From Gnetum montanum (taxonomy: Eukaryota > Streptophyta > Gnetopsida > Gnetales > Gnetaceae): DNA of 64,000 nucleotides. Under the pieces are notes generated by a model. That model ran no database searches. It saw only the letters and a list, made by a program, of their open reading frames with translations, and had not been told where the DNA came from. Every line of letters starts with the position of its first letter. The stretch's first letter is position 1. The DNA lies in contig MNCI01015802.1 in assembly GCA_015680685.1 (NCBI GenBank), forward strand, positions 487,602 to 551,601. The letters run 5' to 3'. This document shows, piece after piece, positions 1 to 11,017 of the stretch. The position numbers and the translations under genes were made by a program.

Positions 1-53
1 CCCGCGATATCGCGTACGCGATATCGCGGCTCAGTGCATGTCGCGTCTCATCA
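1..53 (-). repeat. Terminal fragment of an LTR (Athila-like family)
   Basis: The first 28 bases hold two copies of the palindrome GCGATATCGC, and the segment ends in CTCATCA at 53. This matches the outer end of the E2 LTRs (37734-37848 and 44080-44184), which carry the same GATATC array and end in CCCATCA. The rest of this element lies to the left of the window. The sequence after 53 is not the internal sequence that follows a left-hand LTR in this family, so this is probably the right-hand LTR of a minus-strand element. Confidence 0.7.
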
Positions 54-205
54 ATCATCTTGAAATATTGATTTAGAATATTTGATGTGTGTGTAATTTA
101 TGATTAATATTATTATTTTTTCATTAATTTTGGATATGGATTTTGTGAGAATTATCACCAACAATTTTGTGGAATTGGATTTTTCCATTCCTTGAGTCTT
201 TATTA

Positions 206-280
206 TTTGCAAGTGAATGATTAGTACTACTATAATTCTTGTTCGTTTGCAAGTGAATGATTAGTACTACTATAATTCTT
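206..280. repeat. Direct duplication, 35 bp, period 40
   Basis: The 35-bp segment beginning TTTGCAAGTGAATGATTAGT occurs at 206-240 and again at 246-280 with no difference. The five bases between the copies are GTTCG. This is a local slippage-type duplication with no coding role visible. Confidence 0.9.
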
Positions 281-692
281 TTTTGGTATTGTATTGGATC
301 TAGAGATAGAATGTGACTTGGTTTCATTTGAAAGATAGTTTTAAATATTGGAATTCTTGTTCATATTCGATGTCTTACATTAACATGTTTTTACTTCATC
401 AATCCTAAGCTTTCGTCAATAAGTTTTCTAAATTTATAATGGTTTTAATTGAACATTTTTTTCATCATTTGTATTAATATTAAAACATATGGGTATGATT
501 TTCTTTATTGTGAGGTTTCCAACCTATATTTATGTCAATTTGAGTTTTCCACAACAATTTTGTCAATGAATTATTCTTTCTCTTCATTGAGTCTTGTTCT
601 TGGGTTATTGGATTCTTTTTTGTGGTTTTCTTGTCATTTTTCATTGATTTGGCTTCTTCCCAACTAAATCTTGATCTTTCCCTACTCATACT

Positions 693-961
693 AGACATCT
701 TTAATCCTAGAGAGATGTCTTCCTTGCAAGCTAATTCACCCAAGAAGATGTCTCTTCCTTGTGTAAGACATCTTATGCCTAGTGTAGACATCTCCTCTTA
801 CTTAAAGATGTCTTTCCAAAGTTGTCTTTGCCTTGCACAAGATGTCGTTGACCTAGGGTTGACATCTTATCAAATCTATAGATGTCTCCCCAAAGATGTC
901 TTCATCCTACTCAATATGTCTCTATCTACCTATAGATGTCTCCTTTCCCTTGTAGATGTCT
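693..961. repeat. Cluster of AGATGTCT / AGACATCT motifs
   Basis: About thirteen exact or near copies of AGATGTCT or its reverse complement AGACATCT are packed into roughly 270 bp, in both orientations and with irregular spacing. Four copies extend to TGTCTC, the core of the auxin response element. A second, smaller cluster lies at 20868-21004 inside E0. The two share an exact 17-base match in opposite orientation (780-796 and 20994-21010). Function is unknown. Confidence 0.75.
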
Positions 962-1639
962 TCGCGTGGACATATCCTATTTAGCCTAAAAATTGGTTTC
1001 CTAGGTACCAAAGCATTCTAAAACCTTTTTGAATCTTCTAGTTTTGTTTAATTTATTGTTTTCTCCTTTAAGTCTTCAAATATTGGATATTTCATTTACA
1101 AGAGTGAGTATTGTTTGGATTGAACCTTGTTCAATTGTGGTCTTTCCTTAATGATTATTTTGGAATCTTTATCTTGTCCTTTTAACCTCTTAGGTTCTTA
1201 TTATGTACATTCTTCCATGTTTTCTTTTGTCACTTCTCTCATTATGTTCTTAAGTTTTGGAACACCTTACTTGGATAAAGGTTGCTGCATGGTTTGAGTG
1301 TTGATCCTTACATGATTGGTAGTTGTTGAAGATCCTCATTTTCTTGTTGTTGTGGCTTAATTAGTTTGCTTGGTAGAAGTAGTTTAGTGTTCCCCTTTTT
1401 GGATCAGTTAGCATCATGAAACATTAACTGAGTTATGTAAGATTTCTTTGGATGTTGGGTTTGTTTTCCCATTGAGGCTAAAGTTTCATGTGATTTATTT
1501 GGGGTTGATGGTGATGCATCATTATTTGGACTAATGTCTTTTGTGAGGATCTTGTGGATTATTGGATTTTTGTGATAAGGTTGATCCTTTTTTATTATTG
1601 GCTTGTTTTGAAATCACCTCATTGAGAGCTATCTCTTTT

Positions 1640-2819
1640 TCCTCATCATAGATATGGACCCTCTTCTTTTAAAGAGTTGGGTCCTAGTGATATTTCTCAA
1701 CATTCTCTCATTTACATAGCTCTTCTTCTTCTTTCGCCACTTGCTCAATTAGCCTTTGTATCTGATGGGCTTTTAGTTTGTATAATCGACCTTGAGCATC
1801 CATCCCAAGAATCTCCCTCATTTCATTATGAAGCCCATCTATGATGTGGAAAGTTGCTCTTTTTGAGAGAAATCATGGCCAAGACATCTATGTAGTAGTG
1901 AATAGTATCTATCCAAGGCCACATCCAAGGGTTGATGATTTTCTTGCTTCCATCCTTGGATTTTTTTTCTTAGGTTGGACACTCTTGCATAAGTTTGGTA
2001 TTTTTCATTGAAAAGTTCTACCATTGTAGACCATTGGTGGATGGAACTTGGTTCCAATGATCTATAGAAACTTTTAGCTTTGTCTATTAGTGTCCTAGGG
2101 AAGAGCTTAAGCTTTTGCCACTTATTTTTGGTATTTTGCAAGGTCCAGGCATCATGGAAGGCTTGTAAGTGATGTTGTGGATTAGAATCATAACCTCCCA
2201 CAAATTTAGGGATATTATTCATATTGAGCCTTTTAATGCAACTTTCCATGTGATGCCTATGGGGGATCTTAACTACCTCTGTGATCTACATTAGGCTCTT
2301 AGTGGCTAACAAGGGCTCACTATCATTAGACATCTCATGGTGAAAATTTCTATTTCTATTTATTTGATTATGATGATTTTTTCTATGTTCATTTTGATGT
2401 CTTTGATTTTGCCCTTGGGTTCAATTTCTATTCTTATTTTGACCACATAGTGAAGCTCGATCTCTATACCTACGTTCATCTTCATCAGAACTAGATGTTG
2501 AAGAGGAAGAGGAATATGGAGAACTAGGAGAGTTGCCATGGCTTCTATAATGTTCCCCATGGTCCCTTGATTTATCGTTTTCAGGTTTTGCGGAGCTCCT
2601 AGTCCTTGAGGCCTTCCCTGGTCTAGGACTTACTTCATCTCCTCTAGGTTTGTTTGTCTTAGGTGAATGTAGTTCTTGAGCATTGTCAAGGTGGTCATGA
2701 ACATATGAAACCCTTGCATGATGTTGGTCACTTTGATTTTCTTCAATATATATCTCATTGGTTCTCTAATGAATGTTCTCCTCATATGATGCATTATCAC
2801 TTCCTTGTGAAAGAGACAT
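1640..2819 (-). pseudogene. gag pseudogene of E5
   Basis: Minus strand, starting at the ATG at 2819 (MSLSQGS...). The open part at 1839-2249 holds the Gag core: HHLQAFHDAWTLQN, then FPRTLI, a YRSLEP segment, and F-N-E-K-Y-Q-T-Y. The same block occurs in E2 (41965-42250) and in E1 (about 17950-18230). Gag forms the virus-like particle that packages the element RNA in the cytoplasm. The N-terminal third is charged and low in complexity, as in E2. Several in-frame stops and at least one frameshift (around 2360-2560) break it. No zinc knuckle was found, so the C-terminal part is lost or beyond recognition. Confidence 0.8.
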
Positions 2820-2943
2820 TATTGTTGGTGTATGATGTGTGTGACTTAGTATTTTCCAAAGATAGTTCATTAATGTATTTATAGTGATCATCTATGATAT
2901 AACTAATCTAGATAACTAGCACCATCCCAAAAAATAGTGTTAA

Positions 2944-3777
2944 TGATGAGCGGTGAGGTACCCCCTATGCCCAACCATATGAATCACAAGTGTTCACGCA
3001 CGATTCAATCAAATTTCATGGATGGTACTAGTTTTGGCATCTAGATTGTTATGCCTTAATCGTAGTTCACTATCTTCCCACTTAGACTAATGGTAGCTTT
3101 TTCATGTATGGTTTAGTCCATGGTGAGGCATATGATAATTGATGTTGTTTTGGCCTTATGTTACTCCTAATGATAATAGAGAAATCAATTACTTAATCTA
3201 ATTAAGAACATAAAGAAAATTCTAAACTAGCCTATGGGTGATGAGTGTCTATTCCCAACTTGTCATACACATCCTAAACCCATGTATCCACTACTGGGAT
3301 TACCATGTGCTATGCTACTAGGCAAACCAAGCAATAACACTGCTGGGATTACCAAGCGAATACGTGTTTACACTCATTCCACCAATTCATTAATATGCAT
3401 GGAAACGTAAATAATAACTAAGTACATGAAATATAAATTGCATTAAAAGTAAATTTAATCCAAGTCAATGTGCTACAATGAATAAGAATCAATTTCAATC
3501 TTATTATCATTCATGGAATGTGTCTAAGTACATTGCCACTTGAATAAGACGTTATACAACTAACTCAAATCCACATGGTGGGCACTCACTAACTGTTCTC
3601 TAAGACTACAGAATAAAAATACAAGATTTTGGCCACTCTATTGACCATAAAATTGCATAAACACAACTGTGAGTGCGTATTTACAGATTTTATTATTGGG
3701 CTGCATCAACGGGGCCTTGTTGTTGAAGCCTTGATATTGGGGCTAGGACATTGAAGCTAAGATATTAGAGCCAATCA
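2944..3777 (-). repeat. 5' LTR of E5
   Basis: Begins TGATGAGCGG and ends CCAATCA. The first 60 bases align with the LTR starts at 7013, 19298, 37002, 43339 and 62529. The position of the TATA box seen in the other family members reads TATTTACA here (3679-3686; TGTAAATA on the coding strand), so it carries one substitution. Between that box and 3777 lies a motif array built on GGGGC and TTGAAGC, unlike the arrays in E1, E2 and E6. A degenerate primer-binding site adjoins at about 2921-2943. Confidence 0.75.
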
Positions 3778-5759
3778 AAAATTTAACTTTTTATCAGATA
3801 ACCCAGCCAATTGATGACTCATCAGTGACCTAGTTGCTTAGCATCACTATGTGGACCTTAAGGAAATCTTACTGGCGCATCATAACCTAGTCATGAGGTT
3901 GTGATGAGGATCTGACATCATCATGTAACTTGGAAAAAATCAAGCAACTTTTGTAAATTGAAGCCTAGCCTATAAGTAATTGAAAATTAAGAAAACAACA
4001 AAAAACATCATTTTTAGAGCTCTTGGGACACTTGAAATCTAGGAAATGATAGCTCTTGGCAATAGTAAGGATCTAGAATGATCCTTAGTGATCTAGATTC
4101 CTTATTAGATAATATTTTATATTTTATTAGGTTCCACCTAATCTCTTATTTTGAATTTTAATTCATTTGACATTTCAGATTTGTTAGTTTGATTATTATA
4201 CCTTAGTTTTTATCCTAAAACATTTTGTTGGGTTATGCATACCTTTGGAAAAATTTATCATAGAATTATTCATTTGGAAAATATGAGTTTTAGATTCATT
4301 CTTAATTTGGCCAGAATTTGGATTCATCTCTTCATCATTTAGAATGTTTATTTATCTAGAATTTGGTTATTTGGATTCATAATTATCTTTGCAATGAACA
4401 TGAAACCAATTAGGTCGCTAGTGAGTTGGATACTTATATGATTAGTCAAGTTAGTAACTATTATTATCTTTATAGTGACTATGCAACTTGTCATGTCAAT
4501 AATAAGCTAGATACTTATGTAGTTAGTGAAGTAAGTAAGTGTTATTAATTCAAGTTTGAATTTATTTAGGTTTAGAGTGTGGTGGTGGATTTGATGCTAA
4601 CATTTAATTATTTGTTATTTTGCTATTATGATAATTAATTAATCTTTTTTATGCTTATCTGTATTTGTTTGAGCAACATTTGATTTGTAGCTACTCCTAT
4701 ACATGACTATCTAGTATCTGATGCTTTTAACCAAATCCATAACGGAGTATTTTATTAGTTTTTTCACCCTACTTAAACTTAGGATTGATTTCCTTGATTT
4801 TATGTGTATTTCAGGTGATTATGTTAGCTTAGTTAAGAAGGACTCAAATGAGACTACTAGTAATTAATTTGTGCTTTGGATGTTGCATTAAGATTTAGAT
4901 TTCAGTTCAAGTTCAATTCTATGTTGTAATATTCAATTGGATTATGGTATTGAGATGCTATATTGGCATTGTATTTTGCCTATTTCTTGTGAAAAACAAA
5001 TATTATTTGTAATTTAATATGTTGTAATTATCATGCAATTTTATTAGTTAGTCATGCAACATTAGGGCCCAAAAATTTTTGGATATTAATGTATTTTCTC
5101 TTGTTATTTATTTTTTAATTGAAAATTAATTATATATATTGCTACTACTATAATTTATATTTTTGGCTTAGCCATTAGGGACTTGTACTATTTTTCCTTA
5201 GTGTACAAGTTAAGTTCAGAACACATGAGGCTATTGTCACTTTCTTGTCAACATTTTACATTTTGTAGTATTTTTCTCTTACCTTGATGTCCCTATTTTA
5301 TGGATATCTACTACTTTTGCTTGTTATTCATTCTTGATATCCATTTGATTTTTATTATGCAACAATTTAAGTTTTCTGCATTTTGTTTACACTTTTTGGA
5401 TGTTAATGTATTTTCTCTTATTATGTATTTTGTAATTACAAATTAATTATATATATTTCTACTACTATAATTTGTACTTTTGGCTTAGTCATTAGGAATT
5501 CAAAGTATATTTCCTTAGTTTACAAGTTAAGTTTGGAACACATGAGGCTAGTGTTACTATATTGTCAATGTTTTACATTTTGTGGTGTTTTTTTTTTGTT
5601 ACATTGATGTATATATTTTATGTATATCTACTACTTTACTTATTATTCATTCTTGATATCCATTTAATTTATATTATATAGCAATTTAAGTTTTCCACAT
5701 TTTGTTTAATAATCTGAGTAATGCCTTACTAGCCTAAGCCTAGTTAGGAGGTTGTCACA
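3778..5759 (+). other. AT-rich stretch; right part is probably the 5' LTR of E0
   Basis: No gene is visible. The stretch ends in GTTGTCACA at 5759, immediately before a tRNA-Met-type primer-binding site, so at least the last several hundred bases are inferred to be the 5' LTR of E0. I could not find the LTR start, nor a clear match to the sequence after 22779. The LTR boundary is therefore open. A 317-bp tandem duplication fills 5081-5714. Confidence 0.45.
5081..5714. repeat. Diverged tandem duplication, period about 317 bp
   Basis: The segment starting GGATATTAATGTATTTTCTC at 5081 recurs from 5398 (GGATGTTAATGTATTTTCTC). Similarity continues across nearly the whole unit, including shared GGCTTAG, ACACATGAGGCTA and ATATCTACTACTTT segments. 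Many substitutions separate the copies, so the duplication is old. It probably lies within the E0 5' LTR. Confidence 0.85.
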
Positions 5760-5762
5760 AGT

Positions 5763-5776
5763 TGGTATTAGAATTG
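5763..5776 (+). promoter_or_regulatory. Primer-binding site of E0, tRNA-Met type
   Basis: TGGTATTAGAATTG differs at a few positions from TGGTATCAGAGC..., the site complementary to the 3' end of initiator tRNA-Met used by many plant retroelements. It lies three bases after the inferred LTR end at 5759, which supports both calls. Confidence 0.7.
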
Positions 5777-5789
5777 AAGATTTGAAAAG

Positions 5790-6760
5790 TATTCTTCAAT
5801 TTATAATGTAGGATGCTACTAAGAAGGATTTTTGAGACCTTAAATAGGGAAAACCTTGAACAACCCATGGGGAAGTTTCTCAAAATGATGGGATGAGGAA
5901 GATGTTTACTTATTTGAGGAGTCAGAACTAGTTCAACACTGGTAACAATGGATAGTTCCAACTTAAAAACTCCAACACTAGTGGTAGGATGTCCATCAAG
6001 TGCTCATAGAGTAATTCATGAAGTTGAAACCCCCATCTTTTAACAATGCAGTGGACCTTGTAGCTTCTTTGGAATGGTTATGTAAGATGGAAAAGGCATT
6101 TCAACTCATGGGTTTTTCTTTGATACAAAAAATATTACTAGCTGCCCATTACCTAAAAGGTGTGGAAAATCGTTAGTGGAAAACAAGCAAGACTAAAAGG
6201 GATTGGATACATAGGAATTTAAGTGGATTAATTTTGGTAAATCCTTCAAAGATAGATGTGTGTCTAAAGAGTTTAGGATGACTAAGTCTAAAGAGTTGTC
6301 CAAGTTGGTGTAAGAAGATCTCACTATTTCAAAGTATGATGTTAAGTTCCTTTAGTTTACATACTTGAATCCTCACTTGTAGGATGATGATGAAGAGATG
6401 ACCAACCTATTTATTAATGGATTGATTGAACTAATTCATGTGGACTTAGTTCCTCTTGGTTTCACTAACTATAATGTCGATCATGCCAAGGCTTTAGTTA
6501 TTTAGTGAAGTATAGGGTTGAGTAAGAGGAAGAAAGTATATCAACTTAAAAGGAGATCACATCCTATGATCAATACATGAAGACTTAAGTAGACAAGGAC
6601 TTTTGAAAGAAGCAGTAGTCATAGAACATTTGGTAATGCTCCCACATGTTATGCTTGTAGCAAAGTATGACATCTTAGGAATTAATATTCAAACTATCAC
6701 AAGTGTGATAAATTAGAATATAGAGGATGGAAGTGCCCCAATAGGATAGTTAGTGAATCA
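5790..6760 (+). pseudogene. gag pseudogene of E0
   Basis: Plus-strand fragments in shifting frames match a Ty3 Gag: a segment reading ASLEWLCKMEKAFQLMGF at about 6062-6117, then AAHYLKG and W..F (about 6139-6240). Further on come a DDEEMTNLF-like segment and VDLVPLGFTNYN (about 6385-6475). Two zinc-knuckle-like Cys/His clusters follow at about 6645-6740 (CYACSK.. and CHKCDK..). Stops and frameshifts are frequent, so this copy makes no protein. The frame continues weakly to 7012, where E1 begins. Confidence 0.75.
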
Positions 6761-7012
6761 AGTAGACTCAGAACAAAGATGTAGGTTGGAAGGATGGAGT
6801 TTATGCTCTAACTAATAAACTAATGGAAGAGAAACCTAACACTGTTATAGATACTACATGTAACATTAGTGGTTTTTGTTTCTTGATATTGATTAACATT
6901 GATGTTGGTGATCTTTTATGTACCCTAGAGTTGTGACCCATTTACATAATGAGCTCACAACCATGTTTTTTTTCTTCAATAGAATTTAGATTTTTGGTTT
7001 CAAGAGAATATT

Positions 7013-7957
7013 TGATGAGTGGTGAGGTGCCCCTATGTCCAACCATACAAACCATAAAGTGTTCACGCATGATCCGGTCAAATTTTGTGGACTCTATAGT
7101 TTCTAGTGCACTAGTTCTCTAGGAAGTAAACTTTATGTTAAGGAAATTCGTTGTCTTCCCAACTACACTTGTAAAGCTCAAGGGTATGCTTCAAGTGTAA
7201 TTGAGGCACATGATTTTTTGTCATTTTATATTTTATGGTTTTGGTACTTACAGTAAAGAGATGAAGTAATTTAATAACTAATCTAGTTTAACTACTTAAC
7301 TAGCCTCTAGTCCTACTTTCCATACATGTCTTAAACCCACATATCCATTACTAGGTTACCAAGCACTACACTATTGGATGCACCAAGAAATAACACTATT
7401 AGGATTACCAAGTGAATACATGTTTATGCTTGAAGTGGTTGTACTCATGTGTTTAATCTATTTAGCTTAAATAAATAATTAATCACTTAAAGTCTAATTA
7501 CGCTTAGTTTAGTTTAATTAATTGCATATTTAATGAAAACAATGAATGCATAAATAAATCATTAATCTATTTTAAGCGCTGCAAGGTTTGATCTAAAGGC
7601 TTATCTTTATTGCCATACACATTGGTGTGGTTCAGGTCCAACAATGTTCAAATAAAGATCCATACACTTTTTGATTCCTACTGTGGGAACTTAGAGAAAT
7701 ATTCTAACTTTCAAATGGAAAAATTGCTAGAGATTTGCTACTACTATGACTTAATCCCCTTAAACATGATTGGGAGCTCATATTTATAGTTTTTGCTATA
7801 GGACAACAGCAATAGAGCCTTGTAGATGTAGCAAACACTACATCGACGTAGCCCTAGCGATGGGGCAACACCACGTAAGTGAGGTCACATCGATAGGAGC
7901 CCATTGACAAGGCCATGTCAATGGGGATCCATCGATGTGACACTTTGAAACTTATCA
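7013..7957 (-). repeat. 3' LTR of E1
   Basis: Begins TGATGAGTGG and ends CTTATCA (plus-strand reading). On the coding strand a TATAAATA box lies at 7781-7788. The roughly 170 bp between it and the LTR end hold repeats of CATCGATG, CCATTGAC and GGGGC. Internal sequence follows with TACCTCAACA, matching the position of TACCCCCATG after the E2 and E6 left LTRs; this stretch holds the polypurine tract on the minus strand. Confidence 0.9.
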
Positions 7958-8193
7958 TACCTCAACAACTGAGTGAAAACCTCGTCCTCAAGTTTCTTTA
8001 CAAAATTGGGAAGGTATGGGATTATTGACTGACTCTTGACATAACAATTTGACATAACAAAATTGAGTGCTTGAGTGTACAAATCAAAAAATTACAAAAA
8101 ATTTGGTGTTCATGATACAAAATTGAACATCATGACATGACTACACAAAATTAGATAGCACATCCTTTGATGGTGTGAAGAAAATGGCGAAGA

Positions 8194-11017
8194 TTAGATA
8201 GACCCAGGTGATGGAGGCTCCTGAGGTTTTGAAGGACCTTTTCCAACTTCCGGCATGTGCAATGGCTAAGGCAGCTGTGACTATCCTACTATGGTTGCAA
8301 ACTCTAGTGGAAGGAGAAAGGCATCCAGTAGTGCCTTCATCTTCTCCTCCTTACTCCAGGGATCATTCACAGTCCACGCGACATCACCAATGTGGGTTGG
8401 AATGGGGATATTCCATGGATAGGGCATTATTAAGAACATCTCCCTTACATTTACAAACCAAGTAGCGAACTATTTGTATTTGACATTGAACATCCTTACT
8501 ACGTTCTACAGCTCCTGGTAGTTGTTCATCCTTTTCGCCAGGTTCTCGATGGTAGATCTTTGATCAATGTATTTTCCCTTAAGAACTTCGAGTTTAGTAT
8601 TTATCATGGCAAGCTTTTTCTTGGTGTCTTTGTGATGCTTGAACTCAGCCTTGTACAACAAGTACGAGTTGGCCACCTATTTCTCTAGTTCTGATCATGG
8701 TCGTCTGATAGTTAACATGGCTAGATTTATCGGAGATTGGCGAGCTCCATATATTTTTTCATCTTTTCAATTTATAACTCCTTCATGCAATTTTTTGCCT
8801 TGTTGTAGGCATCTATCCCATCAATGATAAGCTACCAAACTTTTCTTCCTTGCTAGAGTTGCTGGAAGGCTTCATTTACTTTTGCCTTTGCTAACTGGAT
8901 GTGTTTTTCATTTACTTATTTTTGTAGATTGACTTGCTCTCTATAATGATGTGTTTTTCATTTACTTCTTTTCATTTACATTGATTGCAATTTTCTAGCG
9001 AAGGGCATGGACCTCCTCCATGGAGAGGTTTCTATTTTCTATTGTCAACCTCCTTAGTTATATGTTTTCTTTGGCCAATTGCTCCTGCTATTGATGGATG
9101 AAATTAGTTAATTATTATTTATGCTCATCAACATTCTATAGGTGATGGTTCTCTGTAGTTAATTGTACGTTCTCCTAGTAGGTCTGATCCAAGGCCTTCT
9201 GAATTTTGTGCTATGTGGCCTCTACCAAGGGTTGGTAGAACATTGTCATCTCCATTGCACCCTCAACCCATTTTAGTTTAGTGTGAAGCTATTCAATAAC
9301 TTCACTTGTTGTCAATGCTAGGTTGAGAAATGTAGGGTTGTCAATTTGGGCTCTTAATTCAACAACTTCAACAACTAAGCATTTGTTCAGCTCCTTGGTT
9401 GTTTCAAGTTGCCTTTCCAAGATGATGTTCTTACCTCTTGCCTCTAGTAGCTTTGACTAGGTTGTAGTAATATTGTTCAAAAGGTTAAAGAAATTCGAAA
9501 CCGATTGCCTAGTTCCTACCAATCAGTCCACTAGATCTTTGTGCCATTTTGCATTTATTTTGTTGCCTATGGTCCCTATGGACATCTACACATCTTTGAC
9601 TACAATGATGTTCAGTGCAAATGCTGTAGGTGCATTGAGTGTTTTGACAATACAGTTAGCAACCATCTCTGCTCCTATCTCTTGCCCTTGGTGTTGCATC
9701 ACCAATACAATTGCCCCCTCATCTTTCTCCAAGCACACTAAGAAGGTCACAATGTTTCTAGAGATTTTTGGGAGTGATTGTTGTTTTGTGAGAGATACTA
9801 TAACCTCTCTGGTGCTAGGATTTAACCTTATGTGTATTTGCGTTCTTTGGGCTAAGAAAATAGATCCACCTCCACCCATCAAGTTGATTATTTAGGCCAC
9901 CTCATTAAGGTGATTGATTACTAGTTTGTATATAGCTAGGTCCCTGCCTCCCATGCCTACTTGTTGCTTTTGTTCACTTAAGAGCCATTCTCAGTATTCA
10001 CACAACTATTGGGTTGTTGCAATAATGTCTAGCATAGTTGTTTAAGTGGTAGGTGGAGGTGGTGATTGTTACTTCTCTTCTTAAATAGTTGTTGTGGACA
10101 TCTTGTATTTCATCATTTTTGCACAGTTGGTAGCTAGAACATGCTTGACAACATCATTGGTGTGACAGACTATTCTTCCCTTTGATAGAGTTGTCTGATG
10201 AGGCATGGAAAGGGGAGTGCCTTCCTTCCATGTTCATTTTTTTTAAACCACTTCATCTCTACATAGATTAGCTGTGGAAGGTTGACAGGGAATCTCCCAC
10301 TTAGATCAATGAATGCTAAAGTAGAAAAGGTCGTGATTTTTCTTGGCCTCACCATGGGATTGAGGTGGAAGGCTACAATTTTGAAGTGGATCCTTGTATC
10401 AAACTTCTTGTGATTAACACCATAGCATCGTCACATCCATTCTTTCTTGATGCTGGGATCAACTTGCATTGGGATCTTAGCAAGACTTGCCCTTGTTTCT
10501 AGCAACCCAAGCACTTGTGCAATGGCTTGCACTAAGTAGGAAAATGAGATGTCCTTCATTTTTCCTATTGAACTAGCCAACCTATTATTCCAGAATAGGA
10601 ATGTCTCTTCCATGTACCACTCCCTAGTGGAAGTGATGATTAGCCATATGGAAGAGGCCTTTAGTTGGCCCTATACTTCTTTTAGTGCTTTCTCTAAGAA
10701 AGGATCAAAGTTTAACTCTTGGAGCATTGTTTTTTGGACCTCTCGTGATTTGACTTGATTCAAGCAAGCTTTTGTGAAGATCACCTTGCAATTTTCTTAT
10801 GGTGCTAGTGTATCATCTTGATGGAAGTGTTTTGTTACTATGCTAGTTCTAGCATTTGTCAAATAGATTTCACCTTTGCCTCTTCCCTAAGAAGACTTGT
10901 GGCATGGGTTGCAAGTGATTCTTCCTAGGCCTATTCTTAGCCCCTCCCAGTTCTAGGCCATTTTTCCCTTGGTTGAGATGGTCCTACTTCCTGTGTGTGC
11001 TTTCCTTTTGGTGCCAT
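8194..11017 (-). pseudogene. Extra 3' ORF of E1, unidentified coiled-coil protein (decayed)
   Basis: I do not recognise this family. On the minus strand, an ATG at 11017 opens with MAPKGKHTQEV. From about 9882 down to the stop at 8194-8196 one frame can be followed, interrupted by stops, many of them TAG. Reading order: a region with IFLAQRTQIHIRLNPSTREV (about 9800-9862), a long heptad-like stretch (LLEARGKNIILERQLETTKE at about 9395-9450; KHHKDTKKKLAMINTKLEVL at about 8588-8650), then FATWFVNVREMF and PTHIGDVAWTVNDP (about 8350-8469), and the end EPPSPGSI. E6 encodes the same end with the same block in frame. It occupies the place where Athila elements carry an env-like ORF, but I see no membrane segment here. 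The N-terminal part is frameshifted. Confidence 0.75.

Larger units (their letters stand above)
54..1639. other. AT-rich stretch without a recognisable gene
   Basis: I see no convincing gene. Open frames here are short and lack known domains. The left part holds a short direct duplication (206-280), and 693-961 holds a dense cluster of AGATGTCT/AGACATCT. The right part may still be internal sequence of element E5, since the gag frame seems to continue weakly on the minus strand to about 1500. The boundary of E5 cannot be placed. Confidence 0.5.
1640..3777 (-). mobile_element. Truncated Athila-like Ty3/gypsy element (E5): 5' LTR and gag
   Basis: Only the 5' part of this minus-strand element is recognisable: an LTR (2944-3777), the primer-binding area just inside it, and a gag pseudogene to about 1640. 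Protease, RT, RNase H, integrase and the 3' LTR are absent. The element is either truncated or broken by a rearrangement at its left end. Its gag and LTR match E1 and E2 closely in layout. The right flank begins AAAAT, but no target duplication can be tested without the left end. Confidence 0.8.

Noticed and set aside
693-961. Regularly repeated AGATGTCT suggested a CRISPR-like array
   Set aside because: The unit is only 8 bases, occurs in both orientations and with irregular spacing, and the DNA is a plant nuclear genome.
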